6,673 nucleotides of DNA from Mycobacterium sp. (lineage in GTDB: Bacteria; Actinomycetota; Actinomycetes; Mycobacteriales; Mycobacteriaceae), in assembly GCA_028706695.1 (NCBI GenBank), contig JAQTVU010000137.1, positions 1-6,673 of the forward strand, given 5' to 3'. A program made the translations under genes and the position numbers. This document shows positions 1 to 4,695 of this stretch, in pieces (the stretch's first letter is position 1; every line of letters begins with the position of its first letter). A model generated the notes under the pieces. It ran no database searches. It was not told the DNA's origin and saw only the letters and a program-made list of their open reading frames with translations.

Positions 1-1244
1 GGACCGCCGAGGAGCGCGCGAACGCGGTGCGTGGGCGGGCCGGTTCGTTGCGCCGCGCGGCCGCCGCCGAGCGCGAGGCACGGGTGCGGGCCGAGCAGGC
101 CCGCGCCGCGCGGGTGCGGGCCGCCGCCGTGGCCGCGGCCGTCGCCGAGGGCGGACAGCTGCTGGCGCTCCGGCTGCGCGGGGTGGTCGACGCGGCGACG
201 CGCATCCGCGACGCGCTGGTCGCCGAACGCCGGGAGCGCACGGCGGCGATGGCGGCGGTGCGCGAGGAGGTGGATTCGCTGCGCGCCCGGGTGGCCGCCC
301 TCGCCGATGCGCTGCACCACGACGAGGTGGCCAACGCCCAGGCGGCGATGCGCATCGAGCAGCTTGAGCAGATGGTGTTCGAGCAGTTCGGGATGGCGCC
401 GGCCGACCTGGTCGCCGAGTACGGCCCGCAGGTGCCGCTGCCGCCGAGCGAGTTGGAGATGACCGAATTCGAGCAGGCCCGGGAGCGCGGCGAGCAGGTG
501 GTCGCGCCCGCCCCGCTGCCCTATGACCGGAGCAGCCAGCAGCGCCGCGCCAAACGGGCCGAGCGGGAGCTCGCCGAACTGGGCAGGGTCAATCCGCTGG
601 CGCTGGAGGAGTTCGCCGCGCTTGAGGAGCGCTACAACTTCCTGTCCACCCAGCTCGAGGACGTCAAGGCCGCCCGCAAGGACTTGCTGGACGTGGTCGC
701 CGACGTCGACGCCCGCATCCAGCAGGTGTTCAGCGACGCCTACACCGACGTCGAACGCGAATTCCGGGAGGTGTTCACCTCGCTGTTCCCGGGCGGGGAG
801 GGCCGGCTGCGGCTGACCGACCCCGACGACATGCTCGGCACCGGGATCGAGGTGGAGGCGCGCCCGCCCGGCAAGAAGGTCACCCGCCTGTCGCTGCTGT
901 CCGGCGGCGAAAAGGCGCTGACCGCGGTCGCGATGCTGGTGGCGATCTTCCGGGCCCGACCGTCGCCGTTCTACATCATGGACGAGGTAGAAGCGGCGCT
1001 CGACGACACCAACCTGCGCCGCCTGATCGGGCTGTTGGAGCAGCTGCGCGCCCGCTCTCAGCTCATCATCATCACGCACCAGAAGCCGACCATGGAGGTC
1101 GCCGACGCGCTCTACGGCGTCACCATGCAGGGCGACGGCATCACCGTGGTGATCTCCCAGCGGATGCGCGGTCAGCGGGTCGAGCGGCTCGTCTCAAGCC
1201 CCTCGAGCCCCACGAGCCCCTCCTGCTCGGGGGCGTCACCCTAG
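1..1244 (+). CDS. smc: Chromosome segregation/condensation ATPase SMC, C-terminal part (5' end outside window)
   Basis: This is the C-terminal third of an SMC protein, the ATPase of the condensin-like complex (with ScpA and ScpB) that loops and separates chromosomes. The reading frame enters at base 3 with no start codon, so the gene begins upstream. The first ~750 bases encode Ala/Arg/Glu-rich coiled coil, then the conserved stretch GRVNPLALEEF that leads into the head domain. Head motifs appear in the correct order: ABC signature LSGGEK (~897-914), Walker B FYIMDE (969-986), D-loop ALDDTN (996-1013) and the switch histidine in IIITHQK (1065-1085). Walker A would be in the missing N-terminus. 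After the usual SQRMRGQ ending, the protein continues into a Ser/Pro-rich tail (SPSSPTSPS) encoded by a 9-bp repeat, which I believe is longer than in M. tuberculosis SMC. The stop is TAG at 1242-1244. Family assignment is certain; only the tail is unusual. Confidence 0.97.
   Translation, partial: TAEERANAVRGRAGSLRRAAAAEREARVRAEQARAARVRAAAVAAAVAEGGQLLALRLRGVVDAATRIRDALVAERRERTAAMAAVREEVDSLRARVAALADALHHDEVANAQAAMRIEQLEQMVFEQFGMAPADLVAEYGPQVPLPPSELEMTEFEQARERGEQVVAPAPLPYDRSSQQRRAKRAERELAELGRVNPLALEEFAALEERYNFLSTQLEDVKAARKDLLDVVADVDARIQQVFSDAYTDVEREFREVFTSLFPGGEGRLRLTDPDDMLGTGIEVEARPPGKKVTRLSLLSGGEKALTAVAMLVAIFRARPSPFYIMDEVEAALDDTNLRRLIGLLEQLRARSQLIIITHQKPTMEVADALYGVTMQGDGITVVISQRMRGQRVERLVSSPSSPTSPSCSGASP
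1197..1223 (+). repeat. 9-bp tandem triplication at the 3' end of smc
   Basis: Three consecutive 9-bp units, AGCCCCTCG, AGCCCCACG and AGCCCCTCC, lie in frame and encode SPS-SPT-SPS just before the smc stop codon. The unit is a multiple of three, so gain or loss of copies would keep the frame and only lengthen or shorten the tail. Confidence 0.85.
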
Positions 1245-1304
1245 AGGGCAGCGCCGGCGGCCGCCGCCGCCGACCGGGGCCCGTCCGGGCCGGGCCGGGT
1301 TGCT

Positions 1305-1310
1305 GAAAGA
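1305..1310 (+). promoter_or_regulatory. Probable ribosome binding site deciding the ftsY GTG start
   Basis: The purine stretch GAAAGA ends 8 bases before GTG 1319. It is a modest Shine-Dalgarno match, but it is the only purine-rich stretch in an otherwise G/C-block spacer. The nearby ATG at 1311 is in another frame and reaches a stop within about 15 codons, so GTG 1319 is the start. Confidence 0.55.
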
Positions 1311-1318
1311 ATGTCAGC

Positions 1319-2740
1319 GTGTCTCAAGGCCTTTGGATCGCCCTCGTCGTCCTGATAGTTCTAGCCGTCCTCGTTGTGATCGCCGCGCTGGCGCTGGGCC
1401 TGGCCCGTTACCGGCGCCGGCGGATCAGGTTGTCGGCCCGGCCGGAGCCGGGGGCGCTGGACCGCTCGGGCGGCTATACCGCGTCGACGGGCATCACCTT
1501 CAGCCAGGGCGCGCCGCCCGCCGAACGGATCGACACCACCGGGCTGCCCGCCGTCGGCGACGACGCGACCATTCCGCGCGATGCGCCGCGGCGCACCGTC
1601 TCCGACGTGGTGCTGCCGGAACCCGACACCCTCGCGCCGCCGCCCGCCCCACCGATCCCGCCCGCCCCACCGATCTCGCCCGCCCCACCGATCTCGCCCG
1701 CCCCGCCGGTCCCGGAGGCCCCGCCGGTCCCGGAGGCCCCGGCGGTCCCGGAGGCCCCGCCGACCGACCTGGGCGCGCCGGCTCCCGAGGCGCCCGCGGC
1801 TCCCGCGATCGAGGAGATCGAGCCGCCCGAAGGCCGGCTGGAGCGGATGCGGGACCGCCTGGCCAAGTCCCAGAACGCGTTCGGGCGCAGCCTGCTGGGC
1901 CTGATCGGCGGCGGCGACCTGGACGAAGACTCCTGGCAGGACGTCGAGGACACGCTGCTCATCGCCGATCTGGGCCCGGTGGTCGCCGAGTCGGTGCTCG
2001 CGCAGCTGCGCAGCCGGCTCGCCAGCAGCGACGTGCGCACCGAGGCCGACGCCAAGGCCGCGCTGCGCGACGTCCTGATCAAAGAGCTGCAGCCCGGCAT
2101 GGACCGCTCGATCCGCGCCTTGCCGCATGCCGACCGCCCGTCGGTGCTGTTGGTCGTCGGGGTCAACGGCACCGGCAAGACCACGACCGTCGGCAAGTTG
2201 GCGCGGGTCCTGGTGGCCGACGGGCGGCGCGTCGTGCTGGGTGCTGCCGACACCTTTCGGGCCGCGGCCGCCGATCAGCTGCAGACCTGGGCGTCGCGGG
2301 TGGGCGCCGAGGTGGTGCGCGGGCCCGAGGGCGCCGACCCGGCGTCGGTGGCCTTCGACGCCGTCGACAAGGGCATCGCCACGGGCGCCGACGTCGTGCT
2401 CATCGACACCGCCGGACGGCTGCACACCAAGGTCGGGCTGATGGACGAGCTCGGCAAAGTCAAGCGGGTGGTGTCCAAGCGGGCCGCGGTCGACGAGGTG
2501 TTACTGGTGCTGGACGCCACCATCGGGCAGAACGGACTGGCGCAGGCGCGGGTGTTCGCCGAGGTAGTCGACATCACCGGCGCGGTGTTGACCAAGCTGG
2601 ACGGCACCGCCAAGGGGGGGATCGTCTTCCGGGTCCAGCAGGAACTCGGGGTGCCGGTGAAGCTGGTCGGGCTCGGGGAGGGCCCCGACGACCTGGCGCC
2701 GTTCGAGGCCGCCGCCTTCGTCGACGCCCTGCTCGGCTGA
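1319..2740 (+). CDS. ftsY: Signal recognition particle receptor FtsY (SRP-family GTPase)
   Basis: FtsY is the membrane-side receptor for the signal recognition particle. It pairs with the GTPase Ffh and hands ribosome-nascent-chain complexes to the Sec translocon. The 473-residue product has three parts. Residues ~5-29 form a hydrophobic helix followed by an RYRRRR stop-transfer cluster, so this FtsY is probably membrane-anchored; this is an actinobacterial trait, unlike the acidic A domain of E. coli. Residues ~36-173 are a low-complexity Pro/Ala linker with hexapeptide repeats. From ~174 the NG domain begins: N helices, then G1 GVNGTGKTT (281-289), the SRP-specific insert DTFRAAAADQL (311-321), G3 DTAGR (363-367), G4 TKLD (425-428) and the closing GLGEGPDDL (451-459). 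All GTPase motifs are intact. The start is GTG 1319. The gene follows smc by 74 bases and precedes the nitrogen operon, with no functional link to either evident. Ffh itself would be the close relative to exclude; the TM helix and absence of an M domain rule it out. Confidence 0.97.
   Translation: MSQGLWIALVVLIVLAVLVVIAALALGLARYRRRRIRLSARPEPGALDRSGGYTASTGITFSQGAPPAERIDTTGLPAVGDDATIPRDAPRRTVSDVVLPEPDTLAPPPAPPIPPAPPISPAPPISPAPPVPEAPPVPEAPAVPEAPPTDLGAPAPEAPAAPAIEEIEPPEGRLERMRDRLAKSQNAFGRSLLGLIGGGDLDEDSWQDVEDTLLIADLGPVVAESVLAQLRSRLASSDVRTEADAKAALRDVLIKELQPGMDRSIRALPHADRPSVLLVVGVNGTGKTTTVGKLARVLVADGRRVVLGAADTFRAAAADQLQTWASRVGAEVVRGPEGADPASVAFDAVDKGIATGADVVLIDTAGRLHTKVGLMDELGKVKRVVSKRAAVDEVLLVLDATIGQNGLAQARVFAEVVDITGAVLTKLDGTAKGGIVFRVQQELGVPVKLVGLGEGPDDLAPFEAAAFVDALLG
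1646..1753 (+). repeat. Six 18-bp coding repeats in the FtsY linker
   Basis: Six head-to-tail 18-bp units start at 1646, 1664, 1682, 1700, 1718 and 1736. They encode APPIPP, APPISP, APPISP, APPVPE, APPVPE and APAVPE (residues 110-145), and a seventh unit begins at 1754 and decays. Units 2 and 3 are identical in DNA, as are units 4 and 5, which points to recent in-frame duplication. The peptide is likely an extended polyproline-type spacer between the membrane helix and the GTPase domain. Confidence 0.9.
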
Positions 2741-2762
2741 CGCCGCCACGGCGGGCGTGACG

Positions 2763-2800
2763 TTAATACCGCTGAAACACTCAGGCCGCACCGCGGAAAC
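2763..2800 (+). promoter_or_regulatory. Probable GlnR operator upstream of amt-glnB-glnD
   Basis: GAAAC occurs at 2774-2778 and again at 2796-2800, exactly 22 bases apart. GlnR, the OmpR-type nitrogen regulator of actinobacteria, recognises GTnAC-n6-GAAAC repeated with n6 spacing, which gives a 22-base period between GAAAC boxes. The corresponding a-boxes are degenerate: TTAAT (2763-2767) keeps the T and A, and GCCGC (2785-2789) keeps little. The position, 79-116 bases before amt, and the downstream genes fit nitrogen-limited activation. No convincing -10 hexamer was seen between the site and the amt start, so the transcription start is not assigned. The operator is inferred from the motif and context. 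Confidence 0.72.
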
Positions 2801-2864
2801 AACCATCTCGCAAGGTTCTGGTCAGGTCATCAGGCGCACGTCTGACGGCTGTTCAAGGCCAACC

Positions 2865-2871
2865 GGAGGTG
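2865..2871 (+). promoter_or_regulatory. Strong Shine-Dalgarno for amt, fixing its GTG start
   Basis: GGAGGTG lies 7 bases before GTG 2879. This is the best ribosome binding site in the window and it identifies GTG 2879 as the amt start. The resulting N-terminus, MDQFPILGQPNTGDTAW, matches the mycobacterial Amt start as I recall it. Confidence 0.85.
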
Positions 2872-2878
2872 ATAGCGA

Positions 2879-4315
2879 GTGGACCAATTTCCGATACTGG
2901 GCCAGCCCAATACCGGCGATACCGCCTGGATGCTGGCGAGTTCCGCGCTGGTGCTGTTGATGACGCCGGGTCTGGCGTTCTTCTACGGCGGCATGGTGCG
3001 CGCCCGCAGCGTCCTCAACATGCTGATGATGAGCACCAGCGCGATGGGCGTGGTGACGGTGCTGTGGGTGCTCTACGGCTACTCGGTTGCCTTCGGTGAC
3101 GACGTCGGCAACGTCATGGGTAAACCCGCCCAGTACTGGGGCCTGCGGGGACTCATCGGGATCAACTCGGTGGCCGCGGACCCCGGCACGCATACTGCCG
3201 CGGTGAACATCCCGCTGGCGGGCACCCTGCCGGCCACCGTCTTCGTCGCCTTCCAGCTGATGTTCGCCATCATCACCGTCGCCCTGATCTCGGGGGCGGT
3301 GTCGGACCGGTTGAAGTTCAGCGCCTGGCTGGTGTTCGCCGGACTGTGGGCCACCTTCGTCTACTTTCCGGTGGCGCATTGGGTGTTCGCATTCGACAAG
3401 TTCGCCTCCGCGCACGGCGGCTGGATCGCCAACAAGCTGCACGCGATCGACTTCGCCGGCGGCACCGCGGTCCACATCAACTCCGGTGTGGCCGGCCTGA
3501 TGCTGGCGATCGTGGTGGGCAAACGCAACGGCTGGCCCGCGACGCTGTTCCGCCCGCACAACCTGCCGTTCGTCATGCTCGGCGCGGGCCTGCTGTGGTT
3601 CGGCTGGTACGGCTTCAACGCCGGATCGGCCACCAGTTCCAACGGCGTGGCCGGCACCACGTTCATCACCACCACGGTCGCGACGGCCATGGGGATGCTG
3701 GCCTGGCTGCTCACCGAGCGCATCCGCGACGGCAAGGCCACGACGCTGGGGGCGGCGTCGGGCATCGTCGCCGGGTTGGTCGCCATCACACCGTCCTGCT
3801 CCTCGGTCAACGTGCTGGGCGCCTTGGTGGTCGGCGCGGTGGCCGGCGTGGTGTGCGCGCTGGCGGTCGGGCTGAAGTTCAAGCTCGGCTTCGACGACTC
3901 GCTCGACGTGGTCGGGGTGCACCTGGTCGGCGGCCTGGCGGGCACGCTGCTGGTCGGCCTGCTCGCCGCCCCGGAGAGCCCGGCCATCAACGGCGTCGCC
4001 GGCGTGTCCAGGGGGCTGTTCTACGGCGGGGGCTGGGCTCAGCTGGAACGGCAGGCCATCGGCGCGTTCAGCGTTCTGATCTACTCTGGAGTCGTCACGC
4101 TGATTTTGGCTTTGATCCTCAAATACACGATGGGGCTGCGGTTGAGCCCCGAGGCCGAGGCGGCAGGCATCGACGAGGCCGAGCACGCCGAGAGCGGCTA
4201 CGACTTCACCGTCGTCACCGGTTCGGTTCTTCCACCGCGGATTCCCGTGGCGGACACCCGCAACGGCATGGAGGAGGCGCGCGTGGGCGAGAAAGTTGAG
4301 GTGGAGCAGAAATGA
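2879..4315 (+). CDS. amt: Ammonium transporter Amt (Amt/MEP/Rh family)
   Basis: This is an integral membrane channel/transporter for ammonium, expected to be a trimer with 11 transmembrane helices per subunit. The 478-residue product is full length for the family. Matching E. coli AmtB by eye, the pore residues are present: Phe129 and Phe246 (the F107/F215 gate), Asp191 (D160), the twin histidines His199 and His348 (H168/H318), and Ser250 (S219) in GFNAGSA. The position aligning with the substrate-recruiting Trp148 appears to be Phe170 in AHWVF. The cytoplasmic tail holds the GIDEAEHAESGYDF motif, which in this family contacts the PII protein, so gating by the downstream glnB product is expected. 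The tail then runs about 40 residues further. amt is first in the operon, lies behind the probable GlnR site, and its TGA overlaps the glnB start as ATGA. Induction under nitrogen limitation is inferred. Confidence 0.97.
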   Translation: MDQFPILGQPNTGDTAWMLASSALVLLMTPGLAFFYGGMVRARSVLNMLMMSTSAMGVVTVLWVLYGYSVAFGDDVGNVMGKPAQYWGLRGLIGINSVAADPGTHTAAVNIPLAGTLPATVFVAFQLMFAIITVALISGAVSDRLKFSAWLVFAGLWATFVYFPVAHWVFAFDKFASAHGGWIANKLHAIDFAGGTAVHINSGVAGLMLAIVVGKRNGWPATLFRPHNLPFVMLGAGLLWFGWYGFNAGSATSSNGVAGTTFITTTVATAMGMLAWLLTERIRDGKATTLGAASGIVAGLVAITPSCSSVNVLGALVVGAVAGVVCALAVGLKFKLGFDDSLDVVGVHLVGGLAGTLLVGLLAAPESPAINGVAGVSRGLFYGGGWAQLERQAIGAFSVLIYSGVVTLILALILKYTMGLRLSPEAEAAGIDEAEHAESGYDFTVVTGSVLPPRIPVADTRNGMEEARVGEKVEVEQK

Positions 4316-4650
4316 AGCTCATCACCGCGATCGTGAAGCCGTTCACCCTCGACGACGTCAAGGCCAGCCTCGAGGACGCCGGCGTGCTGGGTATGACGGT
4401 CAGCGAAACTCAGGGCTACGGGCGGCAGAAGGGCCACACCGAGGTGTACCGCGGTGCCGAATACTCGGTCGATTTCGTTCCGAAGATCCGGATCGAGGTC
4501 GTCGTCGACGACTCCATCGTCGACAAGGTGGTGGACAGCGTCGTCCGGGCGGCGCGCACCGGCAAGATCGGTGACGGCAAAGTCTGGGTCACCCCGGTGG
4601 AGACGATCGTGCGCGTGCGTACCGGTGAACGCGGAACCGATGCGCTGTGA
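4312..4650 (+). CDS. glnB: Nitrogen regulatory protein PII (GlnB/GlnK type)
   Basis: This is the trimeric signal protein that senses ATP/ADP and 2-oxoglutarate, and so reports carbon/nitrogen balance. The 112-residue product has the standard PII length. The T-loop signature YRGAEYSVDFVPK (residues 46-58) carries Tyr51, the residue modified by GlnD. The second PII signature TGKIGDGKVWV (83-93) forms part of the nucleotide site, and Gln39 and Lys58, which take part in 2-oxoglutarate binding in related PII proteins, are present. The start ATG 4312 overlaps the amt stop by 4 bases (ATGA) behind GGAG at 4303-4306, so translation is probably coupled to amt. Being encoded directly behind amt is typical of GlnK; mycobacterial annotation uses glnB. 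In actinobacteria the Tyr51 modification is known to be adenylylation rather than uridylylation, and that probably applies here. Confidence 0.97.
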   Translation: MKLITAIVKPFTLDDVKASLEDAGVLGMTVSETQGYGRQKGHTEVYRGAEYSVDFVPKIRIEVVVDDSIVDKVVDSVVRAARTGKIGDGKVWVTPVETIVRVRTGERGTDAL

Positions 4651-4671
4651 CACCAGCCGCGCATCGCTGAA

Positions 4672-4694
4672 CCGTCCCGGGCGGGCCGGGACGG
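4672..4694 (+). promoter_or_regulatory. Perfect 9-bp hairpin abutting the glnD start codon
   Basis: CCGTCCCGG (4672-4680) is the exact reverse complement of CCGGGACGG (4686-4694), leaving a 5-base loop GCGGG. The 3' arm ends one base before ATG 4696. There is no following T run, so it does not look like an intrinsic terminator. In mRNA it would bury the region where a glnD ribosome binding site should lie. The structure is directly visible; a regulatory role is inference. Confidence 0.7.
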
Positions 4695-4695
4695 C

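Noticed and set aside
1278..1291. GGCCC-gtcc-GGGCC inverted repeat in the smc-ftsY spacer, considered as a terminator
   Set aside because: The stem is only 5 bp, in a run of G/C blocks where such matches arise by chance, with no T tract; ftsY may simply be read from the smc transcript.
1361..2425. Long minus-strand open frame opposite ftsY (354 codons)
   Set aside because: It is a GC-bias shadow of ftsY, whose complete GTPase motifs prove the + strand frame. The translation shows only low-complexity Gly/Arg/Asp sequence mirroring the Pro repeats.
2741..2753. CGCCG-cca-CGGCG inverted repeat just after the ftsY stop, considered as a terminator
   Set aside because: The stem is 5 bp with a 3-base loop and no T run. 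It could contribute to 3' end formation but cannot be called a terminator from sequence alone.
2801..2860. -10/-35 promoter elements for amt
   Set aside because: A promoter is expected downstream of the GlnR boxes, but no hexamer resembling TAnnnT at a sensible position was found; GGTCAT at 2825-2830 is too weak to report.
2757..2960. Small open frame across the ftsY-amt gap (67 codons)
   Set aside because: It covers the GlnR boxes and runs into amt in another frame, with no ribosome binding site; it is an accidental frame.
2822..4186. Minus-strand open frame of 454 codons opposite amt
   Set aside because: It lies antisense to a complete, motif-bearing amt. Its composition (His/Gln/Arg/Gly-rich) is typical of the antisense of membrane-protein codons at high GC.
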